From Endobugula sp965225895 (GTDB lineage: Bacteria; Pseudomonadota; Gammaproteobacteria; Pseudomonadales; Cellvibrionaceae), in the NCBI GenBank assembly GCA_965225895.1, contig CBDDBR010000011.1:868001-932000 (forward strand): 64,000 bases of DNA, in the 5' to 3' direction. The notes under the pieces are model-generated. The model was given only the letters and a program-made list of their open reading frames with translations, searched no databases and was not told the origin of the DNA. The position numbers were made by a program, and so were the translations under genes. This document shows positions 34,781-44,445 of this stretch, one piece after another (position 1 is the stretch's first letter; the number at the start of each line of letters is the position of its first letter).

Positions 34781-36004
34781 ATGATAATGTCAACTGAAGT
34801 CATAACACAATTAATATCGTTGTATAAAAATATCCCTCTTTCTTTTTCCAATAATAATCTTATTGGGAAAAATATTACGATAGATGAGAATAGCCTTGTA
34901 TTAATTAAATCTTTAGAGTCCCAAGGAAGTAATTTTGTCGAAATCGATGTTCAGAGAGAGGGGCCTAATGTCGTAGACTCTATTATTGCCGGTGAAGAAT
35001 TATTATCTCTCGAAATAAAACTACACCGCTCAGGAGGCTTTTTCTTCGGTAAAAACTTAGCTGACCTACTACAATCAAGCAGCTCAAAATATTGTTACGA
35101 AAAACCAGCACTTTGCTACTTGGCTGAAGAAAACTGGAAAAGTTGGGAAGAGGGAGAGCAAAAACAATCGATACATGCTTATCTTGGAGTTTTAAATTTT
35201 ATTATGCTACTAAAAAATTCCGTAGCAGATCATGAGGAGGAAACAGAACTGCACTTTTTTGGTAGTCAAGAAAAATTATCCGTCCCTTTAATCTATGATG
35301 CTAATAGTATTGAAACTGCACCAGGAAAAGTACTCGATGCTTTAGCAGTTATCACCAAGCTCATGGAGGGCGAGAAATATAAAAAGGATAAGGGTATACA
35401 GCTAAAGGCTATAATTATTGATATTCTGATAAGCTCAAGCAAGAAAGATAGGTTTAATAAGCTTATAAAGTGTATTGATCAATTATCTACACGTTTTAGT
35501 CATAATCATGATTTATTTGTTAGTGGCTTTTCCTTTGAAGACAATAAAGAAAAGCTAAAAGGCGAGAATAGAAAATATACGGCTGAAATGAATACAACCA
35601 TCAATTCAATACATACTAGAGTAATAGGTATACCAATTGGTACTCTGGGAGCTGCGTTGCTAATGAAAACAAAGGAAGTCTCTGAGTATGGGCTAGGTTT
35701 TGTCCTGCTGTTTTCATCTGTATTCATTGTTATCGTCATTTTTATGAGTTTAATGAGCCAATTGTTTTTATTGATAAAAATCAGGGCTGAATACCGAGAA
35801 AAATGGAATAGAATGGAAACAAAAATCCCTAACCTTTTAGATGACTTAAAAAGTGAGTTTACAAATCTAGAACGTCATTATTATCTGAATACAGGGCTTA
35901 TTATATTCTTCTTTCTCGCATTGGTATTCTTTTCATATTACCCCTTATCGGTATACTTTGATTTTAGTATTGTTGACTTTATTAAGGTGTATTTAAAGTC
36001 TTAG
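34781..36004 (+). CDS. Membrane protein of unknown function coupled to NdpA-like gene
   Basis: About 408 residues; probable start at the ATG 34781 or 34787, inside the NdpA-like frame (overlap up to 17 bases), so translation is coupled. Residues 1-270 are soluble, with no recognised fold (EIKLHRSGGFFFGKNLADL; LKAIIIDILISSSKK). Then three predicted helices: IPIGTLGAALLMK with YGLGFVLLFSSVFIVIVIFM, and near the end TGLIIFFFLALVFFSYYPL. The two-gene DNA-binder/membrane-protein arrangement recalls defence or toxin modules, but no such family is recognised. Confidence 0.65.
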   Translation: MIMSTEVITQLISLYKNIPLSFSNNNLIGKNITIDENSLVLIKSLESQGSNFVEIDVQREGPNVVDSIIAGEELLSLEIKLHRSGGFFFGKNLADLLQSSSSKYCYEKPALCYLAEENWKSWEEGEQKQSIHAYLGVLNFIMLLKNSVADHEEETELHFFGSQEKLSVPLIYDANSIETAPGKVLDALAVITKLMEGEKYKKDKGIQLKAIIIDILISSSKKDRFNKLIKCIDQLSTRFSHNHDLFVSGFSFEDNKEKLKGENRKYTAEMNTTINSIHTRVIGIPIGTLGAALLMKTKEVSEYGLGFVLLFSSVFIVIVIFMSLMSQLFLLIKIRAEYREKWNRMETKIPNLLDDLKSEFTNLERHYYLNTGLIIFFFLALVFFSYYPLSVYFDFSIVDFIKVYLKS

Positions 36005-36033
36005 CCACTAACGAGTTAGCCTACATTATAGCT

Positions 36034-39000
36034 TCAAGCCACATTTTTCAGTTTTAACCGTTTAATTTTTGAGTAGTTAAATCGATAATCTTTAGACGCC
36101 GGCTTACTAAAATCATATTGACCAGAGAAGTTGATATGCTTCCAGGCTAACACACTGCCTTTTTTGATGGACTCAACCATCTCTTTTCGGTCTTCTGGGG
36201 TATTATTTTGTAATAAGCGATCAGATAAAAATAAGTAATTCCATAAAATAATAGAATTTTGGATAATCATTTTGCACAATGTTTGTTGTTCTTGAGCTTC
36301 TTTTGTTCCTACGTGAAATTGTTTGCCTCTATCCCAAAATACAGCATCAGAAAACTTGTTAGATAGTTCTACACGATTCAATTGTTTTTGTATCTGCTGA
36401 CGGAACTCCAGATCGTTATAGTAGGTCAGCATATGTTGGGTTTTAATAATGCGGCCAAATTCTTTTAATGATTCATAAAGTGGGTGGCTTTTACTATACG
36501 AGTTTAAGCGCTTAAATAGCTGTGAGGCGGTGGTTCTACCGAGTTTAATACTGGCCATAAACCGTAAGATATCATCCCAGTTCTCTTTAATCGTTTGTGT
36601 TCTGATCTCTCTACTGGGTAGGAGTATATGCCCCATTGATTGGTGCTTGGCTTTACTCTGAAAGCTATAAGTCACTAAGTCTTCAATACGTTTAAATCGA
36701 GGGGCAAATGACACGCCAATCATATGGGTGGCGGCAAAAACAGCGTCTTTATATCCGTGAGTATCCGTTGAGTGAATATGATGTATCGACGAGGTGTTAT
36801 GGAGTAGTCCATCCACTAAATAAATAGCTTCTCTATCTGATGAACTAAATACTGTAGAGTGGAATAGCGTTTGTTTTTCATTGATAAAGGTATAAATCGA
36901 TACGCCCTTATCTTTTCCGTAGTACTTATATGAGTGGTTGGCAATTAAAGAATCCACCGCAACAGTAATCTTTTTACCATCACTACTTGAGTAGAGCTTA
37001 TTGTCATCGATTTTAAATACATTCGGTAATTCAAGTGCCTCAACAGCATCAATAATCGATTGATTCACTTTGTATAAATTTTTATTAGAAAACCGCCATT
37101 TGATGGTATCCAATAACGCATCACTTTTAATGCCAATTGATTTTCCTGCCATTTGCCGTGCACCAATATTACAACCTAAGGCCATCATGCCGGCAATATT
37201 CACTTCAACGGGGGCATGTTTAACTGCATGTTTTTTCGTATGGTGAGAGAGTAAATCATTAAAACCACAAATACGTTCAGCCTCACGTAATACTTGGATA
37301 ACGGCAACCTCGCCATCAGTAGATAGCATCGTACTGATATACTTTGATTGCTCATAATCTATGGCTGGCGTTTTTACACGAAAGCGACCCTTGGGGTTCA
37401 TTTTTAAATAGCCATCAATATTATCAGTAAGATACTCATTGATATGGGTATAACTCGTATCTAGTTTAGCCTTCAATTCTGCCAAGTGAGCATCTATATC
37501 AGAATAGGGCGATAAACCAGCGATACTAATCAAGTCTTGTTTAGTACTCTCCCATTCCGGTGTAGGTATTAGGTAACGATTTAACGCACGATATTCAAAA
37601 CTATGTTCAAGCGACAGTTTGCCTGATTTAATGCTATCAACAATATGTTGGTATAGAAATATTTTGTAAAGCGGCTTGTTAAAAGTGTCGCCGTCGAAGA
37701 TGGCGGCCTTTTCTTTTTTCGCGAGAAACTGTGTGGGAGCGGTAGATGATATATTGCCTTTTTTATTTTTGTAATAATCAATCGCAGCTATAGTATCAGG
37801 TGCAGATTCTTCTTCATCAAAAATAACCAGTTGTATAATTTTTCCGACTGAAGCACTTAGCGCTCTGCATTCTTCTTTGAGGGCATTATTTAGTACAGTT
37901 CCACGTTGTTCTTTATCTCTACACTCATCAAGTAATTCTGCTTTCTTGATAAAGTTATCGTCATGACTGCCTTTTAATTCGATTGCTTGATTACGTATGA
38001 TATCCAGCCTACGTTGTTTTGATAATGTCTGGTCATCAACAATGTCGAGCACATCATCTGCAAATTGTGCTAACCGTTTTTGAGAAGCGGTTACCGCATC
38101 AATCGCCTTATTCTTGGCGTTTTGGTATTTTTGTTCATATTCCTCCGCCTTTTTCTTCGCTTTATTCATGCTATTTTTTACACGTTCAAGAAACGCTGCA
38201 ATGGCTGCATCTTGACGTAAGTAATACTGGTACTGAATAAAGCCTATGAGGTGTAAATAACCCGTGTACGGATTCTTAAATTGGTTAATTTGAAAGGCCT
38301 TTGCCCCCATAACCCATCGGTAGTAATAGCTAAGTGCTGCATCATTAAAATTCAGCGCCTTAAGTAATTCCTGATTTTCAAAGAAATAGTGTTTAAAGGT
38401 CTCCAGTAGCTCAGCATTTTTATCGAGACGCGTCTTTCTGGTGGATTGTTCAATGTTCTTAACAACCGATAAAGTCGTTTTATTGCGGGTATTCAATAAT
38501 AACAATTCGTCTATTTTCGATTTATTTTCTTCAGTTAAGTGGGTTTTCACAATATCGGTTAATCGATTCTGATACGCTTCATGTGATGTATTAATTATTT
38601 GGCTTAGCGTATCGTAGCTGGGCATAACCCAACGTAATTCCCAGCAGCGAGCGTGTAATAACCATATCATTTCGTCCGGTGGCATTTGGTTTTCCACTTC
38701 TTTTTCTGTAAATTGCCGCAGCTCTTCTAACTGTGGCTCAGCGGTTTCATTCCATTGTTTAATGTCTAGAATTTTCTTTCTATGGCGCAAGGAACTGGCA
38801 CCGCCATACAGTTCTGCATAGTGTTTTTTATCGGTATGTTTATGGCGAAAAGGGAAATTAAATAACCGGTGAATATATTTAATATCGATTGCGCGATAGT
38901 TACGTGCTTCAAAGAAACGGCCTTTAGCACAGAAATAACCATACTGGAGAATAAAGCTTACTTTGTTATCAACAGTGCGTAAGCGCCTCATATAGCGATT

Positions 39001-39111
39001 AGCCTCATCACAAAGTGTAAAATGTACCGTGCGTTCATCAATACCGAATTTAGGCACGGCGTTGAAATGACGTTGTTGTATGGGGCCGAGAATTTTAGTT
39101 GCTGTTGGCAT
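36034..39111 (-). CDS. tnpA: Tn3-family transposase (Tn4651 type)
   Basis: 1025 residues. N-terminal DUF4158 domain (MPTATKILGPIQQRHF, FILQYGYFCAKGRFFE), long central helices, and C-terminal DDE domain with AVDSLIANHSYKYYG, HIHSTDTHGYKDAVFAATHM, and the terminal WKHINFSGQYDF, the classical Tn3 end. The length is right and no frameshift is visible. The gene ends 30 bases after the membrane-protein gene; no GGGG-type terminal repeat was found beside it. Divergent from sprT. Confidence 0.95.
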   Translation of the reverse strand: MPTATKILGPIQQRHFNAVPKFGIDERTVHFTLCDEANRYMRRLRTVDNKVSFILQYGYFCAKGRFFEARNYRAIDIKYIHRLFNFPFRHKHTDKKHYAELYGGASSLRHRKKILDIKQWNETAEPQLEELRQFTEKEVENQMPPDEMIWLLHARCWELRWVMPSYDTLSQIINTSHEAYQNRLTDIVKTHLTEENKSKIDELLLLNTRNKTTLSVVKNIEQSTRKTRLDKNAELLETFKHYFFENQELLKALNFNDAALSYYYRWVMGAKAFQINQFKNPYTGYLHLIGFIQYQYYLRQDAAIAAFLERVKNSMNKAKKKAEEYEQKYQNAKNKAIDAVTASQKRLAQFADDVLDIVDDQTLSKQRRLDIIRNQAIELKGSHDDNFIKKAELLDECRDKEQRGTVLNNALKEECRALSASVGKIIQLVIFDEEESAPDTIAAIDYYKNKKGNISSTAPTQFLAKKEKAAIFDGDTFNKPLYKIFLYQHIVDSIKSGKLSLEHSFEYRALNRYLIPTPEWESTKQDLISIAGLSPYSDIDAHLAELKAKLDTSYTHINEYLTDNIDGYLKMNPKGRFRVKTPAIDYEQSKYISTMLSTDGEVAVIQVLREAERICGFNDLLSHHTKKHAVKHAPVEVNIAGMMALGCNIGARQMAGKSIGIKSDALLDTIKWRFSNKNLYKVNQSIIDAVEALELPNVFKIDDNKLYSSSDGKKITVAVDSLIANHSYKYYGKDKGVSIYTFINEKQTLFHSTVFSSSDREAIYLVDGLLHNTSSIHHIHSTDTHGYKDAVFAATHMIGVSFAPRFKRIEDLVTYSFQSKAKHQSMGHILLPSREIRTQTIKENWDDILRFMASIKLGRTTASQLFKRLNSYSKSHPLYESLKEFGRIIKTQHMLTYYNDLEFRQQIQKQLNRVELSNKFSDAVFWDRGKQFHVGTKEAQEQQTLCKMIIQNSIILWNYLFLSDRLLQNNTPEDRKEMVESIKKGSVLAWKHINFSGQYDFSKPASKDYRFNYSKIKRLKLKNVA

Positions 39112-39178
39112 TATCTACCTTTATTATTAGCGTATTGTTGGTTATTGAGAGCTGACCTTACATCACATTTGTTCATAA

Positions 39179-39330
39179 TTTAATCGTTTTCTGTTTCGTA
39201 CGAAACAGAAAACGATTAAAAAGTGACCAGCCTTGCCTTTGTTATCATCCTTTGACTTCTCACTATTCAAAATAGCACGCTTAGTATTCGTACGAAATAG
39301 GGTATTATGCACTTAACTAATTCGTACGAG
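39179..39330. promoter_or_regulatory. 42-base perfect palindrome and two further TTCGTACGAA motifs
   Basis: 39179-39220 is a perfect 42-base palindrome centred on TTCGTACGAA. The same core recurs at 39287-39296 and as TTCGTACGAG at 39321-39330, just before the SprT-like start at 39338. All lie in the 226 bases between divergent tnpA and sprT. Possibly operators of a regulator, or a resolution/replication site of the transposon. The identity of the binding protein is unknown. Confidence 0.75.
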
Positions 39331-39337
39331 AAAATGT

Positions 39338-40153
39338 GTGAAACCAACAGACGAGCTCTATCAATCTCTGCAGTCTGCTTATCAGCACTTCAATGGTGAG
39401 CTGTTTGAAAGCCAGTTGCCGGAGATTATTTTCACGGTGCAACGGCAAAAGGGGGTACTAGGGTACTTTGCGCCTGAACGCTGGTCCTCTGTGGAGGGAA
39501 AGCATTGCCACGAGATTGCTATTAACCCCTCACATTTGGGGCAATCTCGTACGATTGATGTTTTACAAACACTCGTTCATGAAATGGCGCACTGCTGGCA
39601 ACATTGTTTTGGCACACCCAGCCGGGGAAATTATCACAATAAAGAATGGGCCTATAAGATGATTGATATCGGCCTACAGCCGACCTCTACAGGCTTGCCT
39701 GGCGGTAATATTGTAGGCCCTCAAATGAGTGATTATCCGATAGAAAATGGACGCTTTTTAGAAGCTTGTGACGCCTTAGTCAGTAATAAGTCCTTTACTA
39801 TTCCCTGGATCGATCGACGACCCACACCCAAGTCAGAACTTCATACGAATAGTGCAACAACAAGCTCTGAGGTTGCCACACCACCTATGACAACAATCAC
39901 TGAAAGTATTCACAATCCTATCAATGAAAGTCGGGCGGAATATGCAGGTCTTCAGAGTGAATTAGCGACAGAGTTGATGCAACAGCCATATTCAGCCTTA
40001 TTGCCAGAAGATACCTTGATGCCAATTCAACAAAGTGCTCGTACGAAAAAAAAGTATCAATGTCCGCAGTGCTTTAATAGAGTATGGGGTAAACCCAGTA
40101 TGAACATTGTTTGCGGGGATTGTAATACTCGTTTTGAATGGATTAGTGACTGA
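39338..40153 (+). CDS. SprT-like zinc metalloprotease-fold protein
   Basis: 271 residues, GTG start. N-terminal SprT-like domain with LVHEMAHCWQH (HExxH...H zinc site) and the preceding ELPEIIFTVQRQKGVLGYFA-type segment, and a C-terminal zinc ribbon CPQCFNRVW ... CGDCNTRF. The middle is a Ser/Thr-rich linker. SprT-like proteins are related to Spartan proteases acting on DNA-bound proteins. It overlaps the MerR gene by one base (TGATG) and is divergent from tnpA; TCGTACGA also occurs inside the gene. Confidence 0.88.
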   Translation: MKPTDELYQSLQSAYQHFNGELFESQLPEIIFTVQRQKGVLGYFAPERWSSVEGKHCHEIAINPSHLGQSRTIDVLQTLVHEMAHCWQHCFGTPSRGNYHNKEWAYKMIDIGLQPTSTGLPGGNIVGPQMSDYPIENGRFLEACDALVSNKSFTIPWIDRRPTPKSELHTNSATTSSEVATPPMTTITESIHNPINESRAEYAGLQSELATELMQQPYSALLPEDTLMPIQQSARTKKKYQCPQCFNRVWGKPSMNIVCGDCNTRFEWISD

Positions 40154-40548
40154 TGATGCATAAGAAAATTGGTGAAGTTGCTTTAGTACTGGATGTTTCA
40201 GTAGATACTCTACGTTATTATGAAAAAATAGGGTTGCTAGGGCAGGTGGCACGTAGTGATAATGGAATACGTTACTATGATGAAGCGCTCATTGCTCGTA
40301 TTAAATTTATCCGCCATGCGCAGCGAATGGGGTTTAGCCTTGATACAATTAAGGGACTACTAGAGTTTCGCGATCAACCTACCGCAGCTAAACCTCAAGT
40401 GCGTGAAATGATTAAGCAAAAGGTGGATGAATTAGATCAACAAATCATTGAGTTATCCCAGTTACGTGATGAACTTCAACGATTAACCACCGCTTGTGAG
40501 CATAGTAAAGAAGCAGATTGTCCAATTTTGAAGGAATTTGAAAAATAA
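40153..40548 (+). CDS. CueR-like MerR-family copper sensor (operon B)
   Basis: 131 residues; start ATG at 40153 or the next ATG, overlapping the sprT stop. HTH VSVDTLRYYEKIGLLG; C-terminal metal loop CEHSKEADC (seven residues between the cysteines, C115 and C123), the monovalent-metal spacing; no Cys near residue 79. Same organisation and near-identical core as the operon A regulator at 24618. It should act at the dyad promoter at 40561. Confidence 0.9.
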   Translation: MMHKKIGEVALVLDVSVDTLRYYEKIGLLGQVARSDNGIRYYDEALIARIKFIRHAQRMGFSLDTIKGLLEFRDQPTAAKPQVREMIKQKVDELDQQIIELSQLRDELQRLTTACEHSKEADCPILKEFEK

Positions 40549-40560
40549 TTGATTTTCTTC

Positions 40561-40591
40561 TTGACCCTAGAGTTAACTCTAGGTGTTTAAT
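40561..40591 (+). promoter_or_regulatory. MerR-type dyad promoter of copper operon B
   Basis: -35 TTGACC (40561-40566), 19-base spacer and -10 TTTAAT (40586-40591). The spacer contains the perfect 18-base palindrome CCTAGAGTTAACTCTAGG (40566-40583), matching the CTAGAG/CTCTAG arms in operon A. Confidence 0.9.
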
Positions 40592-40629
40592 AGTGGCCAT
40601 TGTATGATAACGGCATTAGACTGATTCCA

Positions 40630-40998
40630 ATGAAAAAACGACAGTTCACAACATTATTGCTGATTTGGCTTTTTAGTCAGCCTTTGCTCGCAGCCGTATG
40701 GGCAACGCCGCATATGAATGTCGGTTGCGGAGGGGATAAGCAAGGTGACTGTGTATTGGATATGACGCATATAGAGCACAATATGCCCAACAATATGCTC
40801 AATAGTCACGAGACATCATTGCCAAGTGGCATGTCACTGATGTGTGATCACTGCAGTACCATTTGCCAGCCTTCCCTTGTTCCTGGTCAGCTAAACATCC
40901 TCACGCAAGCAACGCCTTTAGTGTTTGAGGCTCAATCTATCACGACACCCGCAGATACCTTTCTCGGTACGCTTTATCGCCCACCCATTCTCTCTTAA
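40630..40998 (+). CDS. Small exported cysteine-containing protein, leader gene of cop operon B
   Basis: 122 residues from the internal ATG (MKKRQFTTLLLIWLFSQPLLA signal peptide). Contains Met/His-rich DMTHIEHNMPNNMLNS, CDHCSTIC, and ends TLYRPPILS. Similar to 25538 of operon A. Likely periplasmic metal binding; family unknown. Confidence 0.7.
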   Translation: MKKRQFTTLLLIWLFSQPLLAAVWATPHMNVGCGGDKQGDCVLDMTHIEHNMPNNMLNSHETSLPSGMSLMCDHCSTICQPSLVPGQLNILTQATPLVFEAQSITTPADTFLGTLYRPPILS

Positions 40999-41116
40999 CG
41001 TAGGATAAATCCGTCTGTTAATTGGCTATCAGCCACTAATCGATGTTTTTCTATCCACTGTTATCACTTTGTTTATTAATTAAGCACAATCTTATCAGCA
41101 AGTTTTAGGAGCCATT

Positions 41117-41638
41117 ATGCGAGCATTCGCCTATATTGCCATATTGCGGAACGCCAACCCAATGGGATTGGCAATCACAATACTAGTTATGTCATTCATT
41201 CATATACCCACAGTCACTGCTGAAACAACGGCAGATCCAATGGTGGTCTATAAAAGCCCAAGCTGTGGTTGTTGTGGTGTTTGGGTTGAGCACATGACGA
41301 CAGCGGGATTTAGTACCACCATTAAACACCCCAAAAATCTTAACGCCATCAAGCAAACATTAGGTGTGGCACCTGCTTATCAGGCATGTCATACCTCCAC
41401 ACTTCAAGGCTATGTTTTTGAAGGTCACATCCCCGCAGCGGTTATCCAACACTTCTTAGCCAATAAACCCTCTGATGCTTCCGGGTTAGCTGTTGCCGGA
41501 ATGCCAATGGGAAGTCCGGGTATGGATAATGGCAAGCCATACCGAGCTTATCAGGTTGTAAAGCTAAACCAAGACGGCAGCAGCACACCGTATGCAAGCG
41601 TCTCAGACAGTAACACGACTTATTTGGAGAAAAAATAA
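41117..41638 (+). CDS. DUF411 metal-binding protein
   Basis: 173 residues, signal peptide, then the DUF411 hallmark YKSPSCGCCGVWVEHM (CxCC) and YQACHTSTLQGYVFEGHIPA. DUF411 proteins are periplasmic copper- or silver-associated in resistance operons. Overlaps copA by one base (TAATG). Absent from operon A. Confidence 0.9.
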   Translation: MRAFAYIAILRNANPMGLAITILVMSFIHIPTVTAETTADPMVVYKSPSCGCCGVWVEHMTTAGFSTTIKHPKNLNAIKQTLGVAPAYQACHTSTLQGYVFEGHIPAAVIQHFLANKPSDASGLAVAGMPMGSPGMDNGKPYRAYQVVKLNQDGSSTPYASVSDSNTTYLEKK

Positions 41639-43652
41639 TGAAGACTAAACACCCATCTTCCATACTCACATCACCTCAGCTTTCACGTCGCCGCTTTGTT
41701 ACAGGCATGGCAATGGGCACGGCTGCTTTGGGGCTTGGTTTACATTCCAGCCTGTCACTGGGTAATGCGATAAGCAGTAGCGGCGTTAAACGCTCGCCAC
41801 CACAAGTGTTAAGAGGGAAGCAATTCGATCTCAATATTGGTTATCAAGCGGTCAATATGACAGGTAAGGAAAGAACGGCAACGACGGTAAACGGTTCCTT
41901 GCCAGCACCCACTCTGCGCTGGAAAGAGGGCGAGACAGTGACTTTGCGAGTGAAAAATCACCTCGCCCACGATAGTTCCATTCACTGGCATGGAATGATT
42001 CTACCGTCCAATATGGATGGCGTGCCTGGCTTAAGCTTCGCGGGCATTAAACCCGGTGATACTTATGAATACCAATTTGAGGTGAATCAAAGTGGTACCT
42101 ATTGGTATCACAGTCATTCTGGTTTTCAAGAACAAACAGGGGTTTATGGTGCAATAGTGATTGACCCTAAAGAGCCTGACCCTGTTGCTTATGATCGCGA
42201 TCATGTTGTGTACTATCAGATTGGAGCGACGAAACGCCTGAAAATATTTATGCCAAACTTAAAAAAATGAGCCACTACTATAACCGCCGAGAAAGAACAG
42301 CGGGCGACTTATGGCGAGACATTAAAGAAAAGGGCGTGGGTAATACGTGGAATGAACGCAGCATGTGGAATCAAATGCGCATGAGTGAAACGGATATTGC
42401 CGATGTAACGGGAGAGACTTATACCTTTTTAATGAATGGAATGGCCCCAGAGGATGGTTGGAAAGCCTTATTTAAACGTGGCGAAAAAGTTCGCTTACGT
42501 TTTGTGAATGCTGCAGCGATGACTATATTTGATGTGCGTATTCCCGGCTTAAAAATGACCGTTGTAGCGAGCGACGGGCAAAACATAGAACCCGTGAGTA
42601 TTGATGAGTTCCGTATTGGGGTCGCTGAAACCTACGACGTTGTCGTCGAGCCTGATGACGATAGTGCCTATACGATTTTTGCCCAAAGTATCGACCGTAC
42701 GGGGTTTACTCGTGGTGTTCTGACCTCAGACGCATCATTAGAAGCTGATATTCCTGCTATGGATTATGCGCCGACCTTGGGTCATAGTGATATGGGTATG
42801 TCGATGGCAGGTATGGATCATGGCGCGCACGCTGGGCATGGTGGTATGGCTGCCACTAGCACTGCTGCGGTAATGGATCACAGTACGATGGATCATAGCA
42901 AGATGGGGCATGGTTCAGCGCCGATGGAAATGGATCATAGCAAGATGGGGCATGGTTCAGCGCCGATGGAAATGGATCACAGCAAAATGAGCCACGGTTC
43001 ACCCATGCCCATGGATCATTCAACCATGCATAGCGGAACAGGTGAGATAGACCACAGTAAAATGGATCATAGCATGAACCATGGTGGTAGCAGCCTAGGT
43101 AAAGCGGGTTATGGAACCAATAGCGAAATTGCTCATGCTAAAACAGAATTTGGCCCACACGTGGATATGCGGGCAGAAATTATGCAAAACGGTATCCATG
43201 ATCCCGGCGTGGGGTTACGTGATCATCAACAACGTTATGGCCGTAAGGTATTAACTTACGCCGATATTCGCAACCTCACTCCCACCATTGATACCCGTGA
43301 ACCAGAACGTGAAATTCAGCTGCATTTAACGGGCAATATGAGCCGCTATATGTGGTCGATGAATGGCATTAGGTTTGCCGATGCCGAGCCCTTAGCTCTC
43401 AAATACGGTGAGCGTGTTCGTATTGTTTTAGTGAATGACACGATGATGACACACCCTGTTCATTTACATGGTGTATGGAGCGAGCTTGAAACGGGTGAAC
43501 CTAACTATATCCCCCGTAAGCACACCATCATGGTTCAACCGGGATCTAGTGTGAGCTACTTAGTGACCGCCGATGCCAAAGGTAAATGGGCGTATCACTG
43601 TCATTTGTTGTATCACATGCCCGGTATGATGCGGGAGGTATGGATAAGCTAA
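41638..43652 (+). pseudogene. copA: copA multicopper oxidase with frameshift, operon B
   Basis: Frame one (41638-42270) holds the Tat signal (SRRRFVTGMAMG), HWHGMILP and YHSHSGFQ; frame two (42267-43652) the rest, including HPVHLHGVWSE and HCHLLYHMPGMM. At 42210/42211 the operon A sequence has one more G (GTGGT versus GTGT), and restoring it rejoins both into one ~671-residue protein. The Met/His repeat (KMGHGSAPMEMDHS units) is longer than in A. Could be a real inactivation or a sequencing error. Confidence 0.9.
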
Positions 43653-44413
43653 TGAATATTTTAATCAAACAACAGACCAAACAATCTATAGAGGCACATA
43701 TGAACACTTTCATGTTATTCACTTCGTGGTTGTTAGCAGTCGCATTAATAATAAGCGGGCCATCAGCATTGGCAGGCGCAAAAGATGATCCCTTATTGTT
43801 TATGCTCACTATTGATCAGCTCGAAACTCGTAGTGGTGACGAAGACCCCGATGTATTAGAAGCACAGGCTTGGCTCGGTTATGACGTCAATAAATTGTGG
43901 CTAAAAACCGAAGTAGAGCGGGTTGACGGGACTAACGAAAGTGCTGAATTACAACTGCTATACGGTAGAGCGATATCTCCTTTTTGGGATTTTCAGGTAG
44001 GCATTAAACGAGACTTCGATCCTCAGCCAGAACGCAATTGGGCTGTTATCGGTTTTCAAGGTTTGTCACCGTATTATTTTGAGATTGATGCAGCATTATT
44101 TATTGGCGAGTCAGGCAGAAGTGCTTTTCGTTTTGAAGCGGAATACGAGCAAATGTTAACGCAACGTTTAGTATTGATTCCCGAACTGGAGCTGAATTTT
44201 TTCGGGCAGAATGATCCCGCTACGGAGACCGGTTCCGGTCTTGCCAATTCAGAATTTGGCGTGCGCTTAGCCTATGAAATTCGTCGTGAATTTGCGCCCT
44301 ACATCGGCGTCAACTGGGAAGCTAAACATGGCGAAACTAAACGTATTGCGGAACAACATGGTGAAAATACCGAAGACACTCAATTTGTCGTCGGTGTTAA
44401 AGCATGGTTCTAA
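43652..44413 (+). CDS. copB: Outer-membrane copper resistance protein CopB, operon B
   Basis: 253 residues from the ATG overlapping the copA stop; an internal ATG at 43700 with GAGG upstream gives a classic signal peptide (LFTSWLLAVALIISGPSALA) and may be the true start (237 residues). Same CopB blocks as 27941 (DQLETRSGDEDPDVLEAQAW, FEAEYEQMLTQRLVL) and terminal aromatic WF. Expected outer-membrane beta barrel. Confidence 0.9.
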   Translation: MNILIKQQTKQSIEAHMNTFMLFTSWLLAVALIISGPSALAGAKDDPLLFMLTIDQLETRSGDEDPDVLEAQAWLGYDVNKLWLKTEVERVDGTNESAELQLLYGRAISPFWDFQVGIKRDFDPQPERNWAVIGFQGLSPYYFEIDAALFIGESGRSAFRFEAEYEQMLTQRLVLIPELELNFFGQNDPATETGSGLANSEFGVRLAYEIRREFAPYIGVNWEAKHGETKRIAEQHGENTEDTQFVVGVKAWF

Positions 44414-44445
44414 TATCAATGAATACACTTTTTGGAGAATACATT

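Larger units (their letters stand above)
32664..34797 (+). pseudogene. NdpA-like nucleoid-associated protein gene split by IS30
   Basis: The first part (32664-33009) encodes the N-terminal YejK/NdpA domain (IIFHELITQRYSS and GGYLFFIQYE); the second (about 34071-34797) the rest (IRYMMTLLLNDIDGF, GYISFLKGSKRKEI and VSDEIKRKIEKEE). Between them an IS30-family element interrupts the gene. Joining at the TATGAA common to both flanks keeps one frame. Total about 350 residues when restored, the usual NdpA length. NdpA binds DNA nonspecifically. The downstream gene overlaps it by about 11-17 bases. Confidence 0.8.

Noticed and set aside
36000..36034. Expected GGGG-type terminal inverted repeat of the Tn3-family transposon beside tnpA
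   Set aside because: No GGGG-start repeat was found between the membrane-protein gene and tnpA; left unassigned.
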